Source: Antedon mediterranea (taxonomy: Eukaryota > Echinodermata > Crinoidea > Comatulida > Antedonidae). From it: a stretch of DNA of 64,000 nucleotides. Where the stretch lies: positions 563,001-627,000 of the forward strand of contig NC_092675.1 of NCBI RefSeq assembly GCF_964355755.1. Reading direction: 5' to 3'. This document shows, in pieces, positions 1-13,600 of the stretch (positions are counted from its first letter, which is position 1; every line of letters begins with the position of its first letter). A program made the translations under genes and the position numbers. The notes under the pieces are model-generated. The model saw only the letters and a list, made by a program, of their open reading frames with translations. It searched no databases and had not been told where the DNA came from.

Positions 1-1300
1 TATCATCATATTATAGTACCATAGACACAGTTATGTCAAAAAATAATAAGGATCGAAACTTTGTCATTTTTTTCGAATATTGGCCAAAATATCGGGTTTT
101 TAAAATTCAATTATTATGTGATAAAATTGCTCTATATGATCATATATTGCTTTATCATCATATTATAGTACCATAGACACCAGTTATGTCGAAAAATAAA
201 AGGGTCGAAAATTGGCCATTTTTGAAAAAATCCCTGTACTATAGTACAGGAATTTTTCGAAAATTTGCCAAAATATTAGGTTTTTAAAATTCAATTATTA
301 TGTGATAAAATTGCTCTATATGATTATATATTGCTTTATCATCATATTATAGTACCATAGACACCAGTTATGTCGAAAAAATAAAAGGGTCGAAAATTGG
401 CCATTTTTGAAAAAATCCCTGTACTATAGTACAGGGATTTTTTTCGAAAATTTGCCAAAATATTAGGTTTTTAAAATTCAATTATTATGTGATAAAATTG
501 CTCTATATGATCATATATTGCTTTATCATCATCTTATAGTACCATAGAGACCAGCTATGTCGAAAAATAAAAGGGTCGAAAATTTGGCATTTTTGAAAAA
601 ATCCCTGTACTATAGTAAGGGATATTTTCGAATATTGGCCAAAATATTGGATTTTTAAAATTCAATTATTATGTAATAAAATTGCTCTATATGATCATAT
701 ATTGCTTTATCATCATCTTATAGTACCATAGAGACCAGTTGTCAAAAAATAAAAGGGTCGAAAATTGGCCATTTTTGAAAAAATCCCTGTACTATAGTAC
801 AGGGATTTTTTCGAAAATTTGCTGAAATATTAGGTTTTTAAAATTCAATTATTATGTGATAAAATTGCTCTATATGATCATATATTGCTTTATCATCATA
901 TTATAGTACCATAGACACCAGTTATGTCGAAAAATAAAAGGGTCGAAAATTGGCCATTTTTGAAAAAATCCCTGTACTATAGTACAGGGATTTTTTCGGA
1001 AATTTTGGCCAAAATATCGGGTTTTTAAAATTCAATTATTATGTGATAAAATTGCTCTATATGATCATATATTGCTTTCTTATAGTACCATAGAAACAGT
1101 TATGTCAAAAAATAAAAGGATCAAAGATTTGCAATTTTTTTCGAAAATTGGCCAAAATATCGAGTTTTTAAAGTTCAATTATTATGCGATAAAATTGCTC
1201 TATATGATCATATATTGCTTTATCATCATCTTATAGTACCATAGACACCAGTTATGTCGAAAAATAAAAGTGTCGAAAAATGGGAAAAAATGAACATTTC
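1..1300. repeat. ~184 bp satellite array (window edge)
   Basis: About seven tandem units, with the 'tatcatcat' landmark at 1, 153, 337, 524, 708, 891, about 1077 and about 1221. Most spacings are 183-187 bp; the first and seventh units are shorter because an internal block is missing. Most units carry a perfect short palindrome (ccctgtactatagtacaggg). The array probably continues upstream of the window. No coding potential. Confidence 0.93.
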
Positions 1301-3376
1301 AAAATGAGCTAATATTACTATATGTGCATGTATATAGGGTTATGATCAACTTATGGTGTCTTATAACAAAGTTTTGTTTTTCGATATATTATATTATGTT
1401 ATCATCTTCTGACCATTATGCCTAAAAATAAGGTAGAAATTCAATCTTCTCATTTTTCAAAAAATCTCCAAACTACATTAAGGCCAAGCCTTTTTGAAAA
1501 AATCACAAAAAAATAGGCACAAAACTGAATTGTTATGCGCTAAATGTCAGTATGAACACATGTTGCATTATTACAATGATTACATTACATTATATACAAA
1601 AGGAATGAATAACACATATGACAACCTACATAGCATTAAATACTGGCATACAGTGCTTTATTGTCAACATAGTATATATACCATCAACCTGCGTGGTAAC
1701 CAAAATACAATGCAATAGTTCATTATATATTTTTATTATTAATTTTTTAAATAGAGAGCTTTGAGCATTTATTTCATCTAATCCCCATCTAAGTGTCGAT
1801 TCTTGGTACTGTCTAGACCTCTATTATCATATTAATATTTGGTATACAACATCACATGTGTTTCACATGTATCTCCTAGCATAATATACCATATACATTA
1901 AACACCTAAGCTTACATGATACAGGTAGCATATGTGACACAAATGAGATACTATTACCAAATATTCCTATCATACTGGGCAAATATTGTATGTGGAGATA
2001 CAGCATTGAGAATCAGGTATTTTTTAATATAATAGATGATTCTTGGTATGACATGGGCAGGATTTGAAATCATTAATTGGGGTTGGTAGCAAGCCAGCAC
2101 TGCTATATGATGCGAAGCTAACTTAATTAGTACGTTGGAGCAGGGAAATCAGCACACCCAGACATAATACACTATTGTCAGTATATTTCACAATATCTTA
2201 AAACAACCGGTTAACAGATTTACATTTCATATGTAATATGAGAATTAGGAGACATTCTCATCAATAAACAGAGTATAAAAGTGCATTTAAAAAATATATT
2301 ATCTTTTGGCCCAGCTTCATGCGCATAACCAATTAATATAACGTAAGCATTATTATATTTAAACCAATAACATTGCTGTGTGACTAGCTTTATAAAACGT
2401 AAAAACAATTCAAATTATTGTCACATGCTTTACAATTATAAACAAATTAGAACCATTTTTTGCGACATGCATATTTTTAATTTTATAAGTCCTGCTTTAA
2501 AATAATTCTTGCATAAAAAGATTAAACAATATATTATTTGAACTACATCCACTATTGCACCTACCGTATATGGAACTGACTGACTATACTACTTAATAAT
2601 AAAACACTACAGCGTTTAGTTTACTATAGTTTATATGATTCTATAAATAGAAAAATATCTAGAAAGATTAAATTTGTTTCTACAAAAACTGAATAATAAA
2701 GTACCTATTCTGTCATAAGACTGTACTGTACTATAATTACTAAAATATGTTTTAATAAAAGTTACTGTTTAGTGTGTTTTTGTCATTGTTGGCATCACAT
2801 ACCTTTTACAAAGTAATGTACTTAAGTGAAATTCTTCAAACTCGGCACAAATACTAGCTGTAATTTTCTTAAACCTAATTAATACTTAAAACTACTGTAG
2901 ATGCTTAACTAGAATTTCTATGTTATATTTTACTTAAGGAGTTGTTCATAAAATGATCAAACAATTGAACATTTCACATTATTATGACAAAATAATAATA
3001 ATTATGTTATTATTCTAATAAAAAATCTGTATTAAAAGGTAAATAATCAAATAAGCTCATCTGTGCTATTGGCTAATAAAAATCAGGCTTCACTGCATTG
3101 CTTATTTGACTGTTCTGCTTATTGATTGTGTGGTGTTGAGTTTAGAATTCGAGTAGTATGGCAAATTATATCATATTCAAAATCAATATTTATTGGCATT
3201 CCTAAACTTAAATGATGTTTCACTTATGTAACTTGTTTCAACAGCAATTATTCAAATATAAGTTCAATCTCGATCATCAGTGGCAGTAGCAATGAAAAAT
3301 AACCAAGGAGTTGTGTTATGGTAAAATAAATCAAGATAAAATGATGATAAAAACAGTACAGTAAACATTCATTCAT
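1301..3376. other. Gene-free AT-rich intergenic DNA
   Basis: No exon-like open frame is seen on either strand. Bases about 1850-2030 hold a degenerate repeat (atgtggagatacagca and nearby 'cacatgtg' words) that recurs at about 60355-60525. An AATAAA on the minus strand at 3189-3194 lies about 180 bases past the stop of the WD40-SOCS gene and is a candidate polyadenylation signal for it. Confidence 0.6.
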
Positions 3377-5233
3377 TCATTCTTTGTGTCTTGATTTGAC
3401 AGGCGTTATTGCTGTCCTTTCTCGAGGGCAACAAACAATTAGGTCTTTGATTCTCGTCGGAAGAGGCAAACAATTGATTGTTGAGGCTGGTATATGTTTC
3501 AAAATCACAAGACGGCACATGTGTACTAAATTGATTTTAGGCGGTAACTGCCATAATCGAACAGCTCCCTCAGTGGATGAGACGGCTAAAACGTCATCAG
3601 AATGACTGAATGATATCCGGATGATTTCTGGATACATGCTGAGTTTACAGGGCGTCATTGCGAAAGCTGTTGCTTGCGTTTTGGAATCGAGTAAATACAG
3701 TATGTTGCCGCTGCTTGATGAAATCATCACTATCACTCCATCTTGACAACCGACAGCAAATGAATCTCCCTCCATGTTGTATTTTAAACATGTAGCTTTT
3801 GTAACATTTTCTGGAAGTTTGGAACAATAGATTTGCGACCCACTGTCAATATTTTTGACATAAACTTCATCAGAGTTTACACAAACGGCCAGTACTTCGT
3901 GTGGGTACTGCGGATCGAAATCATAACAACGCTCATTGGTCAGTTTCTCATTTTTACCATCAACTAATACGCATTCAAGATTTGAAAGGTCACGTTTAAC
4001 TATAAACAACTGACCTCCAGTAGTGCTAACAGCAACAAACTGACTGTCTGGGGAAAACTTGCATTCTAAACGATCTTGATTCGTTGAATTTTTCTGGAGT
4101 TTAAATTTGCTGAAAAGTTCTCGTACCGATTTTTGGTACATGACGAGCATGTCGCTGGCTCTGAGAATGACCAATACAATGGCAAAATTTAAATGCAGAC
4201 GAGAACGTCCTAGTACGGCCACAAAGTTAGAATCAGCAGAAAAGGCACTGAAGAAAAAGGTACTACAAAACATTTCCTTTGCTTTGATGACGCTGCCCTG
4301 TTGTATATTTGAACTGATAATATCTGTATCTGTAAAGAAGCTCACTTGAGTACCACCGGGTGATACGCTACAATGCGGCAAGGCACGACTTGGTTTCGTG
4401 TTAATCACATCTGGAACTATAGAAAGAAATGCAATATATAGTTTAAAGATACATTTTTATAAACTATGACAATTTGTTAAAGAATTCTGATAAAGTCTAA
4501 ATTTGATATGTACAGCAATAAACAAATAAAATGATTGTGTTCCAGTTTGCCAATCATGGCAGGCGCTACCTTGGGTCTATACAGGACAAAAATTAGTTTC
4601 TAGTTAAACAAAGAATGATGAAAAGTTTGTGAAACAGTGTGGTGATGTGAGATTCCGTTTTCAGACTTTTTATGTTTTCTTGGTCAATTTATTCAGTTTT
4701 CTTAGGCAATTTCGTGGTTTATTTTACATCAATATTTTCATTTTCACACTTGTGCTAAATAGCGCATAGAGACTATTTGTATTTTGCGCTATATAAATTT
4801 AAACCATTAACCATAATAAATTGATATCAGGTTACTTACAGTGTGGATCATTAAAACGCCATAGTGTCATGAAGCCCTGCGGTATCCTGAAATAATTCTG
4901 TAGTCTCATCTTTCTTAGCTGAGTCAAACCTTGTGATCCGCGATAAAAATAACCTCCGAGAGACGTGACTATCTGACTGTCATCAAATGGCATAAATGTG
5001 CAGTCTGTCCACCAAATGATCTGAGCAGGGTCTAGCCCAGTGGTGACTACTCCAGGTGGAATCACGTTGAATTGATAGAAGACATGGCCTTGATCCTGTC
5101 CTTCTAAAGAAAGAGCACATCCAGTTTTGGAGAGAATTTTGTGTTTTGGAAAACTTATCCATTTGCTTTGTGGTACAGTCTGTTTTAACTTCTTCGTATT
5201 GCTGTTAACAGTAATATTAGCACCCATTTTCAT
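3377..5233 (-). CDS. WD40-repeat protein with C-terminal SOCS box
   Basis: Two coding exons: 5233-4840 and 4416-3377. The donor (T|GTAAGT) and acceptor (TTTCTATAG|TT) join in frame, giving about 477 residues. The chain has degenerate beta-propeller repeats (FMTLWRF near the end of exon 1; KFSPDSQFVAVS, FSHSDDVLAVSS and GAVRLWQL in exon 2). It ends in a SOCS box at about residues 428-460: a BC-box LVHMCRLVI that should bind Elongin B/C and an LPLP Cul5 box. By family knowledge it would be the substrate receptor of a Cullin-5 ubiquitin ligase, as WSB1/WSB2 are, but I cannot call it an ortholog of either. The start is uncertain: ATG at 5233 or 5227, with an in-frame stop just upstream at 5257-5255, and a 5' UTR exon or further coding exon may exist. 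The substrate is unknown. Confidence 0.82.
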
Positions 5234-5360
5234 AAACACTGGCCACTTATATCTTTAGTTCCATTCCAATGTTACCACTATACTATGGAAAGAAAAATCA
5301 TAGCAATTTAGTTAAAAAAAATGATTGTACCTATAAAGAAAATGTTAATACAAATAAAAT

Positions 5361-5970
5361 GCCGTCAACAAACCACACACAATATGTTGCTCTTCTGGGG
5401 AATAAGGTGGGCTTGATATTTGCCGTCAACAAACCACACACAATATTTTGCTCTTCCGGGGAATAAGGTGGGCTTGATATTTGCCGTCAACAAACCAAAC
5501 ACAATATGTTGCTCTTCCGGGGAATAAGGTGGGCTTGATATTTGCCGTCAACAAACCACACACAATATGTTGCTCTTCCGGGGAATAAGGTGGGCTTGAT
5601 ATTTGCTGTCAAGAAACCACACACAATATGTTGCTCTTCCGGGGAATAAGGTGGGCTTGATATTTGCCGTCAACAAACCACACACAATATTGTTGCTCTT
5701 CTGGGGAATAAGGTGGGCTTGATATTTGCCGTCAACAAACCACACACAATATGTTGCTCTTCTGGGGAATAAGGTGGGCTTGATATTTGCCCTCAACAAA
5801 CCACACACAATATGTTGCTCTTCTGGGGAATAAGGTGGGCTTGATATTTGCCGTCAACAAACCACACACAATATTGTTGCTCTTCTGGGGAATAAGGTGG
5901 GCTTGATATTTGCCGTCAACAAACCACACACAATATTTTGCTCTTCTGGGGAATAAGGTGGGCTTGATAT
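5361..5970. repeat. 61 bp minisatellite, 10 copies
   Basis: Units starting ccgtcaacaaaccacaca repeat every 61-62 bp with few substitutions. The array begins about 130 bp upstream of the WD40-SOCS start codon, so it lies in that gene's promoter or 5' UTR region or in a 5' intron. Open frames here are by-products of the repeat. Confidence 0.95.
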
Positions 5971-8913
5971 TTTAGTCGTTTTTTAGAAACAATACGGTAT
6001 TAATAATTATTTGAAAACTATAAACAGTGCGTCTGAACGGGTAAAATTATTTTTCTATAAATCTCCAAACTAAAATGCATGCTAAATTCCTTGTTAAATT
6101 TGGAGGAAATATATTGAATAAAAAGAAATTTACAACATTAATTTCCTCCATTATTAAATTTCTCAAAATTCCTTTCTTTCCCCTGTACTTCCATTTTGTA
6201 ATGTGTTCCTTTCTATTTCACCATATGTGTGCATGTCCTACACGTGAATAATATAGTCTATTGCTTTGATAACGTATTTATATAAATGTTTATGTTCAAA
6301 CTTTACAGTACTGTAGACTAGTGAATAAAAGTGATTTATACTGTATACTTATTTATATGTGGGTCAAGGGGAAAAAAGGTAATGAAACGTTGGTCACAAT
6401 ACAGAATTTGGAAACGTACAAGACAATATGCTAATAACTTCTCATATCTTGTGTGATGCCTCTTATTAGTGATCAAAATTAACAGCTTTCATTTCTATTA
6501 AAACTACATACGAACAAAGGATCATTCGTCCTACAAAGTGTATAATGTATAATAATGAGTTGAATGGAATTTCCTTGTGCATGACCTCAGCAGCATGCAG
6601 TTCAATTATACCTACGGTTCAATTGAGTTTTACTGACATATAACAAAGGATATCTGCCTAAATATAACATTGACAAATAATTATTAACAATCAATACATG
6701 ATAAAAGCATCCTTATAAATAACCTGTATTTTTAGCGAAATATTGAGCCTCACAATCAGTGATTAGCTGTTTCTGGCCAAGTCATCACGTACTTCAAAAC
6801 AAAATCGGTGCACAGATTTCACAGGCCTCGGCTACTGAGATAGCTCACGCTTCCATCTCATCCTTCTACACGCCTAAATCGGTTATAAAACATTGAGATA
6901 AGTTGTTTTACCTGTGCTTTACGCTTGCTTTGCCAATTACAGAAGATGAATTTTGATTTTAATAGTTAAAATGTTGTTTTGTTCTCCTACACTCTTTCTC
7001 CTCCGCGCGATCGTCGACTGCTGCTGCTGTGTTGTTGTTTTGTCTGTGATGACCTCAAGTGAGTGTTGACCTGGAAAGATTACGTAATCTCTATTTACAA
7101 CTTTCATTGTTCTGGGATTGAGTGAATTTGCTTTTGCTCTAGTTTTAATTTGCAGTATTTGTTATTTGTAAATTCTCTTCATCTTTTATTCATTTGTTCA
7201 AACTCAAAATACTGTAATATTCAGGATCTATTTACTTGCCTGTTAATATTTGAATCACTAGCCTATAGGCATACATTACAGTATTCACTCAGTCACTATT
7301 TAATTTTTCATTATCATCACCTTTATCATTCAGGATAAAAATTAAATAATGATAACAGACTCCTACGTACAGTATCTTCATCTTTAATTTATTGATTTAT
7401 AACTTATATTGAGTTACATAAAATAAAAGCACCTTGATTAACAAATTCAGTTGATATCAATAACTACTTTAAAGATGCTATTTGAATAAAATATAGGTCC
7501 ATGGTCCAACCCTAATGGTCAATATATGGCTCTGGGCCAACCCCCAATTAATCTTATCCTCTGCCTTATCAACTATCGTTAGTATATGAACAATATTTCT
7601 CAATAAACCATAGTTTAATTTGGTAGTTGAGTTTTATTATGGATAGTAAAACAAATAGTAAACTTAAACGATCATCAATCAACAAGTTTTTTACATTAAA
7701 TAAAAATTAAATATTTATACTAAAATGACTACGTAGCTTCCTAATTTAATGAATAATTAAAAGAAATGTTGATTACCAAATAGCAATCAAGGACAAAACA
7801 AAATACGTAGTATATATAATATCAGTAGAGGAATGTCCAATAAAAAGTATTAGTAATTAAAAAATGAAATTCTCCCCAAACAGCCCTTTAATTATGTTCA
7901 ATATAAATTTAGTTTTAAAATATATACAAATACAAAGTTTAGAGAATGATAGTATTTTGTGATTAGTAAAAAGTTATCTATTTACAACAATTTCTTAAAT
8001 GTCAACAATTTATGTAAGATCAACTCTACGCCAAGTGGTTCAATAACTTTTGTGATGATGGAGCAAAGATAGATTTAACAAAAGTCGTTATTCTTCCACA
8101 AACAGTCAACACTCCCAATACCGGATACCCTCAGGGCTGGGCTAATATGTCTGGAATTGTGGTAAATAAATGGTAAAAAAGAATGTTGAACCTTTTGGAC
8201 TCAAGAAAAGTCTGGTTTTGGGAGATTTTTCGATTTTCAGAAAATCTTATATTGGGAGAGTTTTCGATTTTCAGAAAGTCTGATATTAGGAGAGTTCACT
8301 CAATTTAATCACACAAACATATCGATATGGCTCGACAATTACAAGTCTTGTATAAACCATTAGAGAAATTCTGTTTGTTTATTTGTTACAGTACCACAAC
8401 AAGGAGAACAAACAGAAACCCCCATAAAGTACCCCACACTGCTGTTACTCATTAACATGTTGTAAATTATATAACACACTTATATTGGAATTTAAGCTAT
8501 TTGAACATTTTACTAGAATTTGGTTGGAACACTTATTGTATCTAATACTAATTTCAGGGAGGATTGAAATCACTTCCTGTTAATGAATACCATTAAGAAC
8601 TATTATTTTATTATTATGACATATTTATTTATCCCAATTTATTACAACTGTTCAATGGTAACACAATTTTATTTTGAAAAATAAGTTTTTTTTTATAAAA
8701 GAAAAAAAAGTTTGACGTAACAAAAGATATAATAATCACATTGTAAATATTTCATATATTTTCATGCCAAATATATATATATACTGATCACAAACACCAA
8801 AAATCTCATAGTAAAGGTGAATAGCAGCAATACTGTTATAGTATAGTTTGTTTAAGTTTAGGTTGCTGATCAACAAAAAATACTAAAGGCACTGTTGTTG
8901 ATCAACATACAGT
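5971..8913. other. Gene-free stretch with a possible non-coding first exon
   Basis: No coding exon is recognised. At about 6913-7060 a short CpG-containing, CAG-rich patch reads on the minus strand into CACAG|GTAAAA, a usable donor. It could be a 5' UTR exon of the WD40-SOCS gene, but no transcript evidence is available and the acceptor upstream of 5233 is weak. The rest is AT-rich sequence without structure I can name. Confidence 0.35.
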
Positions 8914-9227
8914 AATATACAAATAATGAATGTTTATGAGTGCAATGGTACAAATAATGGCACGAGGTGAATGATGAAAGGTTATATCAACGAGGCAAAG
9001 CCGAGTTGATATAACCTTTCATCATTCACCAAGTGCCATTATTTGTACCATTACACGAATACAAAACATTCATTATTTGTTTTATATAACATCTAGACGT
9101 TTTTTTTTCGTACACAAAAATGTTTCAAAAAGTACTATTTAACGATCGTTGAATAGTGCGTACTATTGCACGCCATGTGACCCACATTCGTCCAATCAAA
9201 TGACAGGAATTTATATAGGTGTTATAT
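8914..9227. mobile_element. Foldback MITE, family B, copy 1 (longest)
   Basis: Bases about 8914-8996 and 9000-9086 form a long imperfect palindrome (arm begins acaaataatgaatgttt). It is followed by a tail with tactattgcacgccatgtga and tccaatcaaatgacagga. Two shortened relatives lie at 27868-27981 and 38026-38135 and share that tail. No open frame, so non-autonomous. Confidence 0.8.
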
Positions 9228-9424
9228 AACATGTATTAATGTATTGATTATCAACATACAGTAACATGTATTAATGTATTGATTATCAACATACAGTAAC
9301 ATGTATTAATGTATTGATTATCAACATACAGTAACATGTATTAATGTATTGATTATCAACATACAGTAACATGTATTAATGTATTGATTATCAACATACA
9401 GTAACATGTATTAATGTATTGATT
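9228..9424. repeat. 35 bp minisatellite, about 5.6 copies
   Basis: Units starting aacatgtattaatgtattg recur exactly every 35 bp (9228, 9263, 9298, 9333, 9368, 9403). The array abuts the 3' end of the family B MITE, and the unit starts with that element's terminal 'aacatg', so it probably grew out of the element's end. Confidence 0.93.
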
Positions 9425-9594
9425 AAAACTCTGTGGCACTTTAGCAACAGAGCAGTGCCTACCATAGATATAATAATAATATCCTGGATTTATCAAGTGC
9501 CTAATGTTTTCATTTTTTGTATCAAACATGTATGGAAACATACCTAGCTGCATAATGCAGCTAGTAATCAGCGCAAAGTTGTGTCTTGACGTTA

Positions 9595-9720
9595 CCAATA
9601 CCAGGTACCTATTTATACACCTGGGTGGAGAGAGACAAAAGTAAGTAAAGTATCTTGCCTAAGGATACAAGCAATGTGATGAGCATTGGATTCGAACCCA
9701 CGATCACATGCCCCAATTAA
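9595..9720 (-). mobile_element. tRNA-like dispersed repeat (SINE fragment)
   Basis: The stretch ggattcgaacccacgatc reads on the minus strand as a Pol III B box (GGTTCGAATCC type). It is followed by the motif 'tacacctgggtggagagag'. This resembles tRNA-derived SINE heads common in marine invertebrates; the 3' part is not clear. Confidence 0.55.
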
Positions 9721-9904
9721 ATCTTCTTTTAATACTATTCTATAATCAGTTTTCCGACTTAAAGTACTGTATAAAGATTTTAACTTATTTGATTTTTTTT
9801 CAAAATAAAAGGAATGATTAAAAGACATAATACTTGAGAAAATTTTAATATGCATTGATACTTTCAATTTAAAAAAACAAACAAATATATTTATAGACCT
9901 CAGA

Positions 9905-10190
9905 AAAAGTATGATTTTTAAGTTCTTGATGGGGATTTTGTAAGGAATATTAAATTTAGTATTTATGCATGATTACTCAATATAATTGTATATAATATTT
10001 CTCACTGACTCATGTCAGTCTACAGTACTGATAAAAGCATGTAAGAATATCTTGTAGCCTGAAAATGATTTTAAAGTTTTTGATGGGGCTTTTGTAAGGA
10101 ATATCAGATTTAGTATTTATGCATGATTACTCAATATAATTGGGCCGAGTCTATAATATTTCTCACTGACTCATATAATGTCAGCTAAGT
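9905..10190. repeat. ~120 bp duplicated segment
   Basis: Two direct copies (about 9909-10025 and 10061-10185) share gatggggmttttgtaaggaat, gcatgattactcaatataat and atatttctcactgactcat, with an unrelated spacer of about 35 bp. Confidence 0.85.
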
Positions 10191-10331
10191 TGAAATATGT
10201 GATATCACTACTAAATACACCAATGCTTCATCTCACTTTAACATCAAATTAAATTTGTATTCAATGAATTGAATAAAATATTAGAAAATAGTAGAAAGTT
10301 AATGTATGTTTTATACAATATTACTATTGCA

Positions 10332-10349
10332 GGGGGGGGGGGGGGGGGG
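10332..10349 (+). repeat. G18 homopolymer
   Basis: Eighteen consecutive G followed by a G-rich stretch to about 10480. It may form G-quadruplexes, and the exact length is prone to assembly error. Confidence 0.9.
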
Positions 10350-10617
10350 TTGGGATGTAAGGTGAAACGGTCAGGTGTAGAAAAGGGGATTGGTAAGAGA
10401 ATGGGTAGATGGGAAAGATAATGGGTAGGTGAAGAGACAAATAAGTGGTGGGTGAGGCATGGCCTAGGTAAGACAGATGTGGGATGGGATTATTTATTTC
10501 ATACCAAGTTTTATATTATATATGAAAATTTTTTATAAAATAACCGAATGACAAACTGTTTCAGATGTATTTATATAATAAATATATTTTGTACAGTGTC
10601 TATTGCCAAATATGCTT

Positions 10618-13600
10618 CTAAGAGTTTTGTACCGGGTATTCCAGTATCTCAGGATCGCTTGTTTCACTCGCTGGTTCATTGGAGTCTGGCGTGTCTATAT
10701 GATCATCTTGTTTCTTGCTCTGTAATGTCTTGATCACTTCTTCCCACGCAGAAAGGCACTGAAAATTGAAAGCCTCAAAATTATAATGATGTTATATGAC
10801 AATTTATAATGGAAATGGTTTAAAATTACAGACATATAAAAAGTGAATCACATCAAGTATGTATAATAGAAAGTGTGATATTACAGGGAAATGATTTATT
10901 TAAGATGTCATTCCAGATGGAAGAAATTATCATAAACATGAGATATGTATTGCATAATGAGAATTGTAATAAGACATCCTGTACAATCAACAGTATCAGC
11001 ACTACAGAAGGAAATTGGAATTCCAGGGCTCTATGAATCAAATTTGATATACGAAAAACATTAAAACAACGAGAAAAAACAAACCAAAAACACACGTATT
11101 AATATTGATTGATCGATGGATATTTTGGCAAATATTTTATTTCAATCATCTGCAAAACCTATAACCCATCATAAGTTTGTATATTACAAACAAGAAGAAA
11201 CAACTATGTGTGTAAAAAGAAATATATTTTTACCGATTCATAATAGTTAGTCCTCCTTTCTGCCCAATTCACAAAAAGTCCTTTAATATCTTTTCTTTTG
11301 ATTTTATGCCATCTATCCATATCAGCTTTTAAGTCGGCGTTGGCTACCTCTGTACGATCATTTAATACCTCCAATTGTTTTTGAAGCTACATAGATAATA
11401 ACAATGTATAATCATAAACTAATAATAAATTGTACAATGTTTCAACTTTCAAAATAAGGGAAATAAATGAAACATTTGAACTATTACATGTTAACGTGAG
11501 CTTAATGCTGAAATTAATTAAGTGTCATTTTAATGTTTTATTTAGTAGATGACATAATTCATGCATCTGTAACCTTTTCTTGTACTATACATTTTCTGCA
11601 AGTTAAACATTATGCTTGTTGAATGTATTCTTTTAAGAGTGTCTGGCCTCTTTATTTAGTAGATAATTATCTTAATATAAACACTAACAGATTATGTCAT
11701 GTTCAACTTTGACACCATCAAGTAGGTTCTTTAATTTTTTAATGATTTGTTACAAAATACTAAAGAATTTTGTTTTGTGGTTTTAGTTGCAAAAATTTAT
11801 CATAATAGGCCTTGTTTCGGCAGCCAAGAATTATCCGATAAAAATTAATCGATATTAGTTCTTATGGAATCGGGGTTTAACTGATTTTTCTTTAAAAAAT
11901 TAACCGATATTTACAGTATCTCATTCAAATCAGATATATATAATATGAATACATGACGTTTTAACGAGATCCGAATTGAATTCAAAGAACCAGTCAAAAG
12001 TACAATTAAATTTCATTAACGCAGGTGACGTCGGTCGAACCTTTACCACTACATTTATCAAATATTCATTCAATTATAATTTTCACTGTAGAGTTCAAAT
12101 ATTTATAATGATTTCTTGAAACTATCCATTATGAAGTAGCATCTTTCATATGTTTCTTTAATTTAATATTAAATATTAAATCTATTTGTAAAGTAAAAGA
12201 GATTATGACATCACCAATACCTCTGTGATGACATAACAATCAATTTATTAGAAATATTAATTAATAATTTTTCATTTTCAATAGTAAAAAAAATTATTTT
12301 TAATTTGTGTGTTATATGAGAAAGGTTGAGCTAATTCAGTAGGAATGTTGTCAAGATGTCCTTGACTTTTTGTAACCCTTTATCTTTATCAACAAAATGT
12401 GTTCTGATCAAGTTTGGTATCTGTAGTGAACCAAAAGTGTCCTATACGTTGTCAACACTTTATAGTCTATACTTTATGTCAATTTAAAGTACCATATATC
12501 CTCGGGTATAATCCCACAACGGGTATAATCCCACATCGGGTATAATCCCACTCCCTACTTTATGTCTGACTTCACAAACATAGTACCAGTAGGCCTATTG
12601 ACTTTTGGTCTGGATGTAGGCCTTTCTCTAGCCAGTTCAGATGAGTTTTTACAAGTATATAGTCCCACCCTTAGCCAAATGTCATGCATATACCAGAGCA
12701 TATACGGTACTATCAATACATTAAATATCCTTTTGCACACAATTTTTACAGATAAATCACTATTATAAAATATCCATATTTGATTAATAATTTGTTAGTT
12801 AAGTTGTAAAGGAATTAATAATTATGGTTATTGTAAGGATGAATTGTACAAAACCAACAAAAATTGATCATTATTAGAAAAATTAAAATATGAAAAAATG
12901 AATGTGAAAATGTGTATAAAGCTCATAAAACATGCGATTTGAGGTGAGAAGACAAAGCATTTAAATTGAAAAAATGAAGTGAATTTTCATTATCAATACA
13001 ATACCTATCAAATGGTAAATTATTAATATTATACTAAATAAATAATATAGTATTATTCTATTGACAATAACAAGTATTTACACAATTAAAATCATTATGA
13101 TTACTATTAGTAATTTGACCTTGTTATGATCATGAATATTATCATTTTAAAAGAACAAAGGGTGATATACGATGAAACTTTAATAACTAAAGAAATCTCT
13201 TTTTTAAAATTATATTTTTTATTTTATTTTAGAATTTATTTATTTCTGTGTAATATATTTTCACAAATACAATGTTGAAATAGTGGCAGTATCTATGGGC
13301 CTGTAATAAATAAAAAAACTCCATATAACAATGTTTGCCAAAATCGTTATTGGTAGTCTGTTTATAAACAACGATCACATTGTAACAATGTTTGCCAAAA
13401 TCGTTATTGGTACTAGTCTGTTTATAAACAACGATCACATTGTAACAATGTTTGCTAAAATCGTTATTGGTAGTCTGTTTATAAACAACGATCACATTGT
13501 AATCTAATTTTGACTCGAAATAAAAATTTCTCATTTAGTGGCTGTTCATGGTTTCTAATGCCATCATTACGATTCACAGAGATTAGTTCGCCGCCATTCA

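Noticed and set aside
2040-2130. Possible tRNA gene or SINE head (gcaggatttgaaatc)
   Set aside because: No cloverleaf can be built and the A box is not recognisable.
5548-5929. Repetitive minus-strand frames (CVWFVDGKYQAHLIPQ-like)
   Set aside because: Products of the 61 bp minisatellite read through; unit length is not a multiple of three.
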